From positions 1-48,548 of the forward strand of contig CAMAQF010000023.1 in NCBI GenBank assembly GCA_945860265.1: 48,548 bases of DNA, written 5' to 3'. Positions 25,964 to 35,135 of the stretch are shown here, piece after piece. The notes under the pieces were generated by a model that saw only the letters and a program-made list of their open reading frames with translations, searched no databases and was not told the origin of the DNA. Each line of letters starts with the position of its first letter. Positions within the stretch are counted from its first letter, which is position 1. This stretch comes from Emticicia agri. GTDB taxonomy: Bacteria; Bacteroidota; Bacteroidia; Cytophagales; Spirosomataceae. The translations under genes were made by a program, and so were the position numbers.

Positions 25964-28900
25964 ATGTCAATCTCAACAATTTCTATCAAACGTCCAGTTT
26001 TAGCCATCGTGATGAATCTACTCATCATTTTGTTTGGGGCAATTGGCTATACTTTTTTGGGTGTACGTGAGTATCCATCCATCGACCCACCTGTTGTTTC
26101 GGTGCGTACCAATTACGTTGGTGCCAACTCCGACATTATAGAGTCTCAGATTACCGAACCTCTCGAAAAAGCATTGAATGCCATCGAGGGCATAAAATCA
26201 ATTAATTCGTCGTCAAACAATGGTTCTAGCCAAATCACCATCGAATTTGAAATCGGTGTTGATATGGAAACTGCCGCCAACGACGTTCGTGACAAAGTTT
26301 CGAGTGCAGTACGTCAGCTCCCACAAGATATTGATGGTCCTCCGACTGTTTCAAAAGCCGATGCCAACTCTGACCCAATTATTAGTATGCTCTTGCAGTC
26401 GGATATTAGAAGCCACATGGAAATCAGCGATTTCGCCGAAAACGTAGTTGCTCAACGCCTTCAAACCATTCAGGGTATCAGTCAAGTAATGATTTGGGGA
26501 CAAAAAAAATTCTCAATGCGTCTTTGGATGGATCCCAACAAATTGGCAGCACAGGGCGTAACAACGCAAGACGTAAAATTAGCTCTTGACCGTGAAAACG
26601 TAGAGCTTCCTAGCGGAAAACTGGCGGGGGATAATACAGAATTAACAGTAAAAACGGTTGGTCGATTCAAGGGTGAAGAAGACTTTAATAATTTGATTGT
26701 AAAAACCGTAGGCGAAAAAATCATTCGTTTCAAAGACATTGGTGATGCAGAACTTGGTGCTGAAAACGAAGAAACAGTCATGCGTATCAATGGTATTCCT
26801 TCGATTGGTTTGGCTATAGTGCCACAGCCTGGTGCAAACTATTTGGATATTTCGGCACAAGTGAACAAGCGTTTGGCTGAAATCAAAAAAGAGCTTCCTA
26901 AAGATTATAGAATGGAGTTGATGTCGGATAACACTACTTTCATTAAAAAATCAGTGGAAGAAGTAGGAGAGACATTAATGATTTCCATCGGTTTGGTTGT
27001 TATTATTATATTCTTATTTTTCCGTGATTGGATTATTGCCGTTCGTCCGTTGATTGATATTCCTGTATCGCTCATTGGTACGTTTTTCTTCATGTATATT
27101 TTTGGGTTCTCGGTCAATGTACTTACGCTGCTAGCCATTGTTTTGGCAACTGGTTTAGTTGTTGATGATGGTATTGTTGTTACCGAAAATATCTACAAAA
27201 AGATAGAAGAAGGTATGAAGCCGATTGAGGCTGCAATCAAAGGTTCAAACGAAATCATGTTTGCTGTTCTTTCTACCTCAATTACGCTTGCGTCGGTATT
27301 CTTGCCAGTTATTTTTATGGAAGGTTTTGTAGGTCGTCTTTTCCGAGAATTCGGTATCGTACTGGCCACTGCCGTATTGATTTCAGCATTCGTTTCATTG
27401 ACGCTTACGCCAATGTTGAATGCTTATTTAGTAAGAAAAAATCAAAAACATAGTCGCTTTTACGAAATTACCGAACCTTTCTTTATAAAAGTGATTGATG
27501 GATACAAAGCTCGTCTGACAAGTTTTATGAATATTCGTTGGGTAGCAATTCCGTTGGTTTTACTTACATTCGGTATGACATGGTTTTTCGGAAAAGATCT
27601 CCAACAAGAATTAGCTCCACTCGATGACCGTAGTGCCATGCGTTTGCAAATCACTGCTCCAGAAGGCTCTTCTTTTGAATTTACCGATAATTATATCCAA
27701 AAACTAGGAAAAACAATTCGTGACTCAGTGCCCGAAGCGAATGTTGTCGTAGCGATGACTGCCCCAGGATTTTCTGGCTCGGGTGCTGCCAATACAGGTT
27801 TTACGAGATTAGTTCTTAATGACCCTCAAGATAGAAAACGTACGCAACAACAAATTGCCGACCAAGTAGGCAAAATCACTAAAAAAATGCCAGATGCAAG
27901 AGCGTTTGTACTTCAACAAGAAACAATATCTTTGGATAAAAGAGGTGGTTTGCCAGTACAATACGTTATTCAAGCACCAGATTTTGAGAAACTTCGCCAA
28001 TATGTGCCGAAATTTATGGAAGAAGTTGCCAAAGAACCAACCTTCATGATTTCTGATTTGAACTTGAAGTTTAATAAACCCGAACTTGAAGTAAGTATAG
28101 ACCGTGAAAAAGCTAAAAGTATGGGCGTTTCGGTAACGGATGTGGCTCAGTCAATGCAATTGGCCTTTGCTGGACAGCGTTTTGGATATTTCACGATGAA
28201 TGGCCGTCAGTATCAAGTTATTGGACAATTTGATCGTGCCAACCGTGACGAACCACTTGATTTAAAAAATACTTACGTGAAAAATAATCGTGGCGAAATC
28301 ATCCAATTGGATAACATCGTGAAAATTAACGAAGAAAGTAGCCCACCGCAATTATACCACTTTAATCGCTATATGAGTGCCACCGTTTCGGCTGGTTTAG
28401 CACCTGGAAAAACCATTGGCGATGGTATCAAGGCAATGGACAAAATCCGAGACAAGATGGGCGATGAAGTTATCCGAACAGCTTTGGCGGGTTCATCAAG
28501 AGACTTTTCTGAAAGTTCATCAAATACCTTTTATATGTTTTTATTGGCATTGGTATTGGTATATTTGATTTTGGCTGCTCAGTTCGAGAGTTTCGTTGAC
28601 CCATTCATTATCATGCTTACTGTACCTTTAGCGATTGCTGGAGCGGTATTTTCATTATGGTATTTCAATCAAACGCTTAATATTTTCAGCCAAATCGGTA
28701 TGATTATGCTTGTAGGTTTGGTAACTAAAAACGGTATATTAATTGTAGAATTTGCCAATAATTTAAGAGAAAAAGGCATGAGCATCAAAGAAGCCGCAAT
28801 CGAAGCTGCCTCTATGCGTTTCCGCCCAATCTTGATGACAAGTTTTGCAACAGTTCTTGGTGCAGCACCAATCGCCTTTGCATTGGGTTCGGCAGGAAAA

Positions 28901-29062
28901 AGCCGTATGGCAATGGGTATTGTTATCATGGGAGGTTTATTATTCTCATTGGTTCTGACCTTGTACGTAATTCCTGCAATTTATACTTTCTTATCTCGTA
29001 ATAAAAATTTCGATCGAATGAAACAAATTGAAGAAATTGCCCAAGAAGCTGAAATGGCGTAA
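25964..29062 (+). CDS. RND efflux pump, inner-membrane (HAE1/AcrB-like)
   Basis: 1032 aa, typical RND length, with the 12-helix, two-loop plan. It begins SISTISIKRPVLAIVMNLLI, and the transmembrane-helix-4 proton-relay pair D401-D402 (GLVVDDGIVV) and helix-10 lysine K922 (GLVTKNGILIVEFAN) are all present, so it should be a working proton-driven antiporter. It belongs to the hydrophobe/amphiphile efflux branch, not the heavy-metal (CusA) branch, as the metal-site methionines are not evident. Substrates are not predictable. Part of the adaptor-pump-TolC operon. Confidence 0.95.
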   Translation: MSISTISIKRPVLAIVMNLLIILFGAIGYTFLGVREYPSIDPPVVSVRTNYVGANSDIIESQITEPLEKALNAIEGIKSINSSSNNGSSQITIEFEIGVDMETAANDVRDKVSSAVRQLPQDIDGPPTVSKADANSDPIISMLLQSDIRSHMEISDFAENVVAQRLQTIQGISQVMIWGQKKFSMRLWMDPNKLAAQGVTTQDVKLALDRENVELPSGKLAGDNTELTVKTVGRFKGEEDFNNLIVKTVGEKIIRFKDIGDAELGAENEETVMRINGIPSIGLAIVPQPGANYLDISAQVNKRLAEIKKELPKDYRMELMSDNTTFIKKSVEEVGETLMISIGLVVIIIFLFFRDWIIAVRPLIDIPVSLIGTFFFMYIFGFSVNVLTLLAIVLATGLVVDDGIVVTENIYKKIEEGMKPIEAAIKGSNEIMFAVLSTSITLASVFLPVIFMEGFVGRLFREFGIVLATAVLISAFVSLTLTPMLNAYLVRKNQKHSRFYEITEPFFIKVIDGYKARLTSFMNIRWVAIPLVLLTFGMTWFFGKDLQQELAPLDDRSAMRLQITAPEGSSFEFTDNYIQKLGKTIRDSVPEANVVVAMTAPGFSGSGAANTGFTRLVLNDPQDRKRTQQQIADQVGKITKKMPDARAFVLQQETISLDKRGGLPVQYVIQAPDFEKLRQYVPKFMEEVAKEPTFMISDLNLKFNKPELEVSIDREKAKSMGVSVTDVAQSMQLAFAGQRFGYFTMNGRQYQVIGQFDRANRDEPLDLKNTYVKNNRGEIIQLDNIVKINEESSPPQLYHFNRYMSATVSAGLAPGKTIGDGIKAMDKIRDKMGDEVIRTALAGSSRDFSESSSNTFYMFLLALVLVYLILAAQFESFVDPFIIMLTVPLAIAGAVFSLWYFNQTLNIFSQIGMIMLVGLVTKNGILIVEFANNLREKGMSIKEAAIEAASMRFRPILMTSFATVLGAAPIAFALGSAGKSRMAMGIVIMGGLLFSLVLTLYVIPAIYTFLSRNKNFDRMKQIEEIAQEAEMA

Positions 29063-29108
29063 AAACGATTTATATTTAATTTTTGTTTTGGGTAAAAATT
29101 ATAACAAT

Positions 29109-29297
29109 ATGGAAGCAATAATTGAAAAACCAAAAAGACTAACGGGTTTGGTTCTTTGCAAAAAAATGTTGCTAGAAAAGAAAGAGACACAAAGACAAAT
29201 GCGAGAGGACTTTAAGACAAATCCTGAAATACAAAAAATTGTAGAAGAATTAAAAAAAATAAATGAAGAACGAGGAACACCAATTATCACCTTATGA
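29109..29297 (+). CDS. 62-aa hypothetical protein upstream of DUF6169
   Basis: ATG to TGA-free frame of 62 codons: MEAIIEKPKRLTGLVLCKKM, then a strongly charged helical part (EKKETQRQMREDFKTNPEIQ) and ENDS in GTPIITL. The frame can be followed back into the pump gene, but the first credible start is the ATG at 29109. It overlaps the next gene by 35 bases, so the two form a pair. The size and charge recall antitoxins or small regulators, but I recognise no family and assign no function. Confidence 0.55.
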   Translation: MEAIIEKPKRLTGLVLCKKMLLEKKETQRQMREDFKTNPEIQKIVEELKKINEERGTPIITL

Positions 29298-29770
29298 TTT
29301 TAGTTTTGGTGGGGGTGAAAACAATTCTTATTTCTTTGAAACAATAAATAATATATTCTATCAAGTAAAATTTAAGTCAACCACTTATCTTTTTGGTGAA
29401 GAATCAATGTATGCTCCATTGACCTACGAATTGGTTATTGAACTCATTGATGATTCTATCAAACCGCCACTTGATAAATTAATTCCATATACGATTGCTT
29501 CTATTTTTGAAGATTTTTTTTAATAAAAACGCTTATAATATTGTTGTTTGTCTTTATGAGTCGTCAGATTCAAGACAAGATGCTCGAAAACGAAAATTTG
29601 ATTCTTGGTTTGGCTATTTTAAAAAACAAAAATACAATAGATTTGAAGTGATGTTGTCAGATTTATAACCACAACTCTATTTTATAACAATGATTATTCG
29701 ACGAGATAACCCCAATAGAAAGCAAATTGCAACCAATTTTATTGAGGTAATGGCCGACCACAATAAATAA
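29263..29770 (+). pseudogene. DUF6169-family gene with frameshift and internal stop
   Basis: The first frame (86 codons from ATG 29263) ends at TAA 29521, at the end of a run of eight T (29514-29521). Deleting one T would join it to the next frame, NKNAYNIVVCLYESSDSRQD and FDSWFGYF, which together with the first part (YDFSFGGGENN) gives the DUF6169 layout: N-terminal Y-x-F strand, a C-D/E-S-x-D-x-R segment and a C-terminal SLIIRRDNPN-type motif (here MIIRRDNPNRKQI). A second lesion, TAA at 29666-29668, precedes that C-terminal motif. The true family end is TAA 29768-29770. Family assignment from memory; function unknown. Confidence 0.6.
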
Positions 29771-29781
29771 ATATTCTTGAA

Positions 29782-31086
29782 ATGTTAATGAAAAAACACA
29801 TAAAAACATTCCTATTATTACTTTTTCCTTTTGTTATTTCTGCCCAAGAAATTTTAACACTCGAAAATGCCGTTGGAACTGCTCTCGAGAAAAGCTTCGA
29901 TATAAAAGTTGCTCAAATGCAACAACAAGCATCGGAATTGCAAATCTTTAAAGGAAATGCAGGAATGTTGCCAAGAGTGGATCTGAATGCCAACGTCGGT
30001 AGTGCCTTAAACGGAGTAAGTCAAAAACTATCAAACGGTACTGAAATCAACCGTTTTGGTAGTAGTCTTGCTCCAATCACAAACGTAGCAATGTCGTGGG
30101 TACTTTATGATGGAAAACGAATGTACGCAACACTCGACCGCCTTAAAGGTCAAGGTCAATTAAGCCAGTTGCAGACTCGCCAAATGATGGAAAATGCCGT
30201 TGTGAATGTTATGCAGGCCTATTATGAAGTGATGCGTCAGAAGCAAACAGTTGCTTTTTTGCAGACAATCATTAAATATTATGAAGAACGTCTGACAATT
30301 ACACAACAGCGTTGGGAATTTGGTAAAGGCTCAAAACTTGATTATTTGCAATCAAAAACTGAGCTAAATGCCCAAATTACACAATTGGTTCAAGCTAAAA
30401 ACTCTTTGAAAAATGCAAAAGTATCGGTCAATAACCTTTTGGTAAGAACCGCCGACCAAGATTTCGATGTTCAAGAAGTTGTTGGAATTATGTTTGACCC
30501 TACAACTGAACAACTGAAAAGTCAAGCCCGTGCTGCCAACAAAGGCTTACAAGCCTTACGTAAATCAACCGATATAAGTTTAATTACGCAGAGAGAGGTG
30601 GCAGCAGCAAAACTTCCTAGAGTTACGTTAAACTCTTCGTTTGGGTATTCATTGAGCAAAACCAATGCAGGTTTGTTTTTATATAATCAAAACGTTGGTC
30701 TAAACGTAGGCTTGGGGGCTAATTGGAATATTTTTAATGGAGAAATTGTTCGTCGTCAGATTCAGACCTCCAAAATCAATACTGATATTTTGCGTAAGCA
30801 GGAAGAAAATCTTTGGATTCAAATTGAGTCAGATTTAATGCGTGCCTATAATCAGTATCAAACTGATAAAGAATTATTGAAACTTGAAGAAGAAAACAAC
30901 GATGTAGCCGAAGAGAACTTAAAGATTTCCTTAGAGAAATTTAAGTTGGGAGGTTCTACAATCTTAGAGTTGAACGAGGCACAACGAAGTTTGAATACTT
31001 CATTGAATAGGCTGACAAATGCTCGCTATAATATCAAAATCTCAGAGCTACAAATCATGCGTTTGAGCGGAGAGCTGGTTAAATAA
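29782..31086 (+). CDS. TolC-family outer-membrane efflux channel
   Basis: 434 aa with signal peptide (MKKHIKTFLLLLFPFVISAQ after two leading residues; ATG at 29788 is an equally good start). The mature protein has the duplicated long-helix TolC pattern: ENAVGTALEKSFDIKVAQMQ in repeat one and a matching N-x-x-L-x-x-A-x-x-N-x-G pattern in repeat two, coiled-coil segments at about 130-220 and 340-410, and short beta segments such as LNANVGSALNG and VTLNSSFGYS. It forms the trimeric outer-membrane exit duct of the RND pump. It begins 11 bases after the DUF6169 remnant and ends the operon. Confidence 0.93.
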   Translation: MLMKKHIKTFLLLLFPFVISAQEILTLENAVGTALEKSFDIKVAQMQQQASELQIFKGNAGMLPRVDLNANVGSALNGVSQKLSNGTEINRFGSSLAPITNVAMSWVLYDGKRMYATLDRLKGQGQLSQLQTRQMMENAVVNVMQAYYEVMRQKQTVAFLQTIIKYYEERLTITQQRWEFGKGSKLDYLQSKTELNAQITQLVQAKNSLKNAKVSVNNLLVRTADQDFDVQEVVGIMFDPTTEQLKSQARAANKGLQALRKSTDISLITQREVAAAKLPRVTLNSSFGYSLSKTNAGLFLYNQNVGLNVGLGANWNIFNGEIVRRQIQTSKINTDILRKQEENLWIQIESDLMRAYNQYQTDKELLKLEEENNDVAEENLKISLEKFKLGGSTILELNEAQRSLNTSLNRLTNARYNIKISELQIMRLSGELVK

Positions 31087-31092
31087 TTTAAA

Positions 31093-31153
31093 TTAAGAAT
31101 TAAGAATGTAGAATTATTAAATTTAATTCCAATAAAACATTCTTAATTCTTAA
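31093..31153. terminator. Long inverted repeat between tolC and a convergent gene
   Basis: Perfect 16-bp arms TTAAGAATTAAGAATG / CATTCTTAATTCTTAA with a 29-nt loop, followed by another CATTCTTAATT copy near 31159. It sits between convergent genes, where a bidirectional terminator is expected, and it is built from a repeat seen elsewhere in the window. Confidence 0.6.
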
Positions 31154-31172
31154 CTCTACATTCTTAATTTAT

Positions 31173-32474
31173 TTATACCGTTCTGGTTTTACCTGGCATC
31201 GAAATCTGATAATTTCCGTCTTTATCTGGTAAAGTTTTAGGCAAAGTATCCCAAGTGTAAGCGTCTGGCATAAGGTTAATATCAGAATTTAGAGCATCTT
31301 CCCATTTCACTCTTTTGCCCGAATAAGTAGCCATACGACCCATAATTGCAGTCATTGTGCTTTTCGCACCTCTTTCAGCATCATTGATTGGCTTATTGTT
31401 TACGATATGATCAAACAAGACTTCGTGTTCAACTTGATAAGGGTCACCATCACCTTCACCTTTGTGTCGCCAAATATTATTTCCTTTTAGGTCAAAAATC
31501 TTGCCTTCAGTAGCTCGCCCTTTTGTACCAATTAGATGCTCAGAAACATCAGAAACGGTACCGGGTTGGTGGCGGCACGAACTCGATAAAATCATTCCAT
31601 CAGTATATTTAAACTCAACATAGTGGTGGTCATAAATTTCGCCAAATTTCTTGTCTGTTCTCACCTGACGACCGCCCATACCAATAGCTTCTGTTGGATA
31701 ACCTCCTTTAAACCAGTTTATTACGTCAATGTTATGAATATGTTGCTCATTTATGTGGTCGCCACAGAGCCATACGAAATAATACCAGTTACGCATTTGG
31801 TATTCCATTTCGGTTTGGTTGGGCTTACGCTCATTTACCCAAACACCATCATTATTCCAATAGCAACGAGCCGCTACGATATCACCAATTGCACCCTCGT
31901 CAATTACTTTTTTGTAAGTTTCAAGATATGATTTTTGATAATGGCGTTGTAAACCTACAACAACTTTTAAGTTTTTCTTTTTTGACTCTTCGGCTGCTAC
32001 TAAAACTCTACGAATACCTGGTGCATCGGTCGCTACTGGTTTTTCCATGAAAACGTGCTTTCCTTGACGAACAGCTTCTTCAAAATGAATCGGACGGAAA
32101 CCTGGAGGAGTTGTCAGAAGCACAACATCAGCCAATGCGATTGCTTGTTTATAGCCATCAAAGCCAACAAATTTATGGTCTTCTGGTACATCGACACGGT
32201 CTTTAACTTTTCCTTTAGTTAAGTTTTGGTAGCTTGAGTCAATTCTGTCACGAAAAGCATCAGCCATTGCTACGAGTTTTACGTTTTGTTTGACCGAAAG
32301 TGCTTGTAAAGCTGCACCTGTGCCACGACCACCGCAGCCAATCAAGGCAACTTTAATGGTATCTTCAACCGAAGAATTGGCAAATGTTTCGATGGGTAAG
32401 GAAGCCATCGAGATGCCACCCACTGCGGCTGCTGAAGACTTCACGAAATCACGGCGTGAGAAATTTGAGTTCAT
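31173..32474 (-). CDS. Tat-exported Gfo/Idh/MocA-family oxidoreductase
   Basis: 433 aa. The N-terminus SNFSRRDFVKSSAAAVGGIS is a twin-arginine signal (SRRDFVK), so the protein is exported folded, with its cofactor. Then a Rossmann domain: VALIGCGGRGTGAA (NAD(P) site) and the family motif EKPVATD (EKP with the conserved Lys, about residues 144-150). The C-terminal part is the Gfo/Idh/MocA alpha/beta domain. It likely oxidises or rearranges a sugar or glycoside in the periplasm; the substrate is unknown. It is a lone gene between convergent and divergent neighbours. Confidence 0.9.
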   Translation of the reverse strand: MNSNFSRRDFVKSSAAAVGGISMASLPIETFANSSVEDTIKVALIGCGGRGTGAALQALSVKQNVKLVAMADAFRDRIDSSYQNLTKGKVKDRVDVPEDHKFVGFDGYKQAIALADVVLLTTPPGFRPIHFEEAVRQGKHVFMEKPVATDAPGIRRVLVAAEESKKKNLKVVVGLQRHYQKSYLETYKKVIDEGAIGDIVAARCYWNNDGVWVNERKPNQTEMEYQMRNWYYFVWLCGDHINEQHIHNIDVINWFKGGYPTEAIGMGGRQVRTDKKFGEIYDHHYVEFKYTDGMILSSSCRHQPGTVSDVSEHLIGTKGRATEGKIFDLKGNNIWRHKGEGDGDPYQVEHEVLFDHIVNNKPINDAERGAKSTMTAIMGRMATYSGKRVKWEDALNSDINLMPDAYTWDTLPKTLPDKDGNYQISMPGKTRTV

Positions 32475-32509
32475 TATCTGTTTGATTATAAAGTTGAATA
32501 ATTAAATAA

Positions 32510-32517
32510 CAAAAATA
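32510..32517 (-). promoter_or_regulatory. Promoter -7 box (TATTTTTG) of the oxidoreductase gene
   Basis: Exact TAnnTTTG match on the minus strand, 35 bases before the ATG. The -33 element is not clear. Confidence 0.4.
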
Positions 32518-32743
32518 CTCTAATTCTTTAATTCATTACTATAATTTCTTAAGAAATATAATTATTTTATTAAATTTTTACATAAATTTGGGTATTAAGT
32601 ACTGAGACGTTAATAAACATAAAAATTATATTAAATAAATTTGATGATAAATAAGCTTTTATCGCTGCGATTCATCTCAAAACCCGTTTCTTGTATCTCA
32701 ATACTTAATACAGAAATAATTACTTTCTATTCAAATTTATAAT

Positions 32744-33895
32744 ATGAAACCTCTTTTTCTTATTTTATTGCTTTGTGCATCCTGCTTTACCTATGCACAA
32801 AATAAATTTGTGGCTCGTCCGCAAGAAATTCCATCTCAAGAAACGCCTACTTTGGCTATTGGTTCAAAAGCCCCTGATTTTCGACTTCCCAATTATGATG
32901 GCAAATTTTATTCATTAAAAGATTTTGCTTCGGCAAAGGTTTTGGTAATCGTTTTTACCTGTACACACTGCCCAACAGCACAGGCTTATGAAGACAGAAT
33001 CAAGAAAATTGTGGATGATTATAAAAGTAAATATGTGGCAGTAGTTGCCATTTCGCCAAATAGCCCAAATGGACTTTTATTGGAAGAATTGGGTTATTCA
33101 GACCTCAACGATGATTTTGATAATATGAAAATCAGAGCAAAAGAAAAGCAATTTAACTTTCCGTATCTCTATGATGGCGACAATGAAGCTGTTTCGATAA
33201 AATATGGCCCTGTGGCTACACCTCATGTTTATGTATTTGATAATCAACGTATTTTGAAGTATAATGGCCGCCTAGATGCCCTCGAAAATCCAAGTAAAGG
33301 TGCAAATTCGGAAGATTTACGAAAAGCAATTAATGAAGTTTTGGCAGGAAAAGAAGTAACAACACCCACAACCAAAACATTCGGATGTTCGATAAAATGG
33401 GCTTGGAAAACAGAATATAACGAGAAAAACGAAAAGAATTGGACTTCTCGCCCTGTTACACTTCAGGAATTGGACACTGATGGCATTAAAAATCTCGTAA
33501 AAAATGAAGGTTCGGATAAACTTCGTCTTATAAATGTTTGGGCAACGTGGTGCGGTCCATGTGTAATGGAATATCCTGATTTTTTAGATATTCACCGAAT
33601 GTACGGGGCAAGAGATTTTGAATTTGTGTCAGTTTCAGCCGATAAATTGGAGAAAAAAGAAAAAGCCTTAAAGTTTCTGAAAGAAAAACATTCGGGCGTG
33701 AAAAATTATATTTTTAAAGATGAAGATATTTATAAACTCATTGAATCCATCGACCCAAAATGGAATGGGGCTTTACCATATACGCTTTTGGTTGAGCCAA
33801 ACGGCAAAGTAATTTACAGCATTCAAGGAAGTATAGACAACCAAAAACTCAAAAAAATGATTGTTGACCATCCTAAGATAGGTCGCTATTTTTGA
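32744..33895 (+). CDS. Secreted double thioredoxin-fold protein
   Basis: 383 aa with signal peptide MKPLFLILLLCASCFTYAQ. Two thioredoxin-like domains: the first (about 35-200) is a peroxiredoxin/redoxin type, GSKAPDFRLPNYDG followed by C73-T-H-C76; the second (about 225-383) is TlpA-like with W269-C-G-P-C273 and the cis-Pro region GALPYTLLV. Both carry paired cysteines, so two redox-active sites are expected in the periplasm, possibly passing electrons between them. Not a known named protein. Partners are not encoded next to it. Confidence 0.85.
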   Translation: MKPLFLILLLCASCFTYAQNKFVARPQEIPSQETPTLAIGSKAPDFRLPNYDGKFYSLKDFASAKVLVIVFTCTHCPTAQAYEDRIKKIVDDYKSKYVAVVAISPNSPNGLLLEELGYSDLNDDFDNMKIRAKEKQFNFPYLYDGDNEAVSIKYGPVATPHVYVFDNQRILKYNGRLDALENPSKGANSEDLRKAINEVLAGKEVTTPTTKTFGCSIKWAWKTEYNEKNEKNWTSRPVTLQELDTDGIKNLVKNEGSDKLRLINVWATWCGPCVMEYPDFLDIHRMYGARDFEFVSVSADKLEKKEKALKFLKEKHSGVKNYIFKDEDIYKLIESIDPKWNGALPYTLLVEPNGKVIYSIQGSIDNQKLKKMIVDHPKIGRYF

Positions 33896-33898
33896 TTT

Positions 33899-34004
33899 GA
33901 GCGAACGACAAATTATGAGTACGTTCACCACACAGGCACAGATTTTCACAGATTATTTTTCGTGAAATTTTGTGTAATCTATGCCTCTGTGGCGGCCAAC
34001 GCTC
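33899..34004. terminator. Long imperfect inverted repeat between convergent genes
   Basis: Arms 33928-33950 and 33971-33992 (CCACACAGGCACAGATT and its partner AATCTATGCCTCTGTGG) are complementary with few mismatches, and an outer GAGCG/CGCTC pair (33899-33903, 34000-34004) can extend the fold. Located between the thioredoxin and ROK genes, which meet tail to tail, so it may end both transcripts. There is no T-tract. Confidence 0.45.
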
Positions 34005-34021
34005 GGTAAATATGAAATTTC

Positions 34022-34936
34022 TCAATACCCCCTAACCAACTCAATCGCACCAAAAACACCTGCACTATCCCCGAGTTTTGGTTTTAAGAAAAGCGTTTCA
34101 ACTTTTCGATTATTGAAAATCCAGTTTTTGAGTTCTTCTGGGAACGCCTCATAAATCATGTCAATGTTTCCCACACCACCACCAATTACAATCGCATCGG
34201 GGTCAAGCACATTGACAATAGATGAAATAGCACGACCGAAAGATTTTACCAAATGCTTAAGCGTAGCTGTAGCGTGCGGGTCAGTTCCAGCTTTATGCAG
34301 TGCATAGATTTCTTTCATTGTCAGGTCATTTCCGCTCAATTTTTTATAATATTGTTGTAAAGCTGGGCCAGAAAATACATTCTCGTTGCATCCAGTTTTT
34401 CCACAATAGCACATTACGCCATCTTCTTCAAAGAAATTATGTCCCCATTCGCCACCTATTCCATGCCTACCGTTGATTACCTGACCATTCACAACCACTC
34501 CACCACCAACGCCCGTACCGAGAATTACTCCAAAAACAACTTTTGCATCGGGCAAAACATCTTTCACAATTCCCATCGTAGCTTCGGCCAAAGCAAAACA
34601 ATTGGCATCATTAGCCAATTCAACTGGCACATCAAGGGCTTTTGAGAGGTCGGCTTTCATAGGTTTTCCATTCATCGACGTCGTATTGCAGTTTTTCATA
34701 GTCTGCGTAGTTGGGTCGGTCGTGCCTGGTGTACTAAAACCAATGGCCGTTGGGGTAATATTTATTTCTTCTTTTATAGAATCAATCAATCTTACTACTT
34801 GCCTAATGATATGTTCGTAGCCTTTAGTGGCTTCGGTCGGAATTCTTTTTCTTGATAAAATTTCATTGTTTTCGGCATTCATCACCACGCCTTCGATTTT
34901 CGTGCCGCCTAAATCTACACCCCAAAGTGTCTTCAT
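34022..34936 (-). CDS. ROK-family sugar kinase
   Basis: 304 aa. N-terminal phosphate-1 motif VDLGGTKIEG, ELANDAN with catalytic Asp110, LGTGVGGGVV, and the ROK zinc site H166 with C176-x-C178-x4-C183 (GHNFFEE, CYCGKTGC). All residues needed for ATP-dependent hexose phosphorylation are kept, so it is an active glucokinase, fructokinase or amino-sugar kinase; no DNA-binding domain is present, so it is not a ROK repressor. It lies alone on its strand. Confidence 0.92.
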   Translation of the reverse strand: MKTLWGVDLGGTKIEGVVMNAENNEILSRKRIPTEATKGYEHIIRQVVRLIDSIKEEINITPTAIGFSTPGTTDPTTQTMKNCNTTSMNGKPMKADLSKALDVPVELANDANCFALAEATMGIVKDVLPDAKVVFGVILGTGVGGGVVVNGQVINGRHGIGGEWGHNFFEEDGVMCYCGKTGCNENVFSGPALQQYYKKLSGNDLTMKEIYALHKAGTDPHATATLKHLVKSFGRAISSIVNVLDPDAIVIGGGVGNIDMIYEAFPEELKNWIFNNRKVETLFLKPKLGDSAGVFGAIELVRGY

Positions 34937-35135
34937 TTAATGGATAATGTTTAATGGAAAATTGATATTTTTTTTCTTTTTAAGTATTCTTTTTATCTCT
35001 CTGTGCCTTTGCTCCTCTGTGCATTTTGGCTATTAACGACTCATTAACAAATGCCTAAGCAACTCCTTACAAACTTATAGCATCTTATCATAAAAGACAA
35101 GATTTTTTATAAAAAGCTAAAATAGAATCATTACA

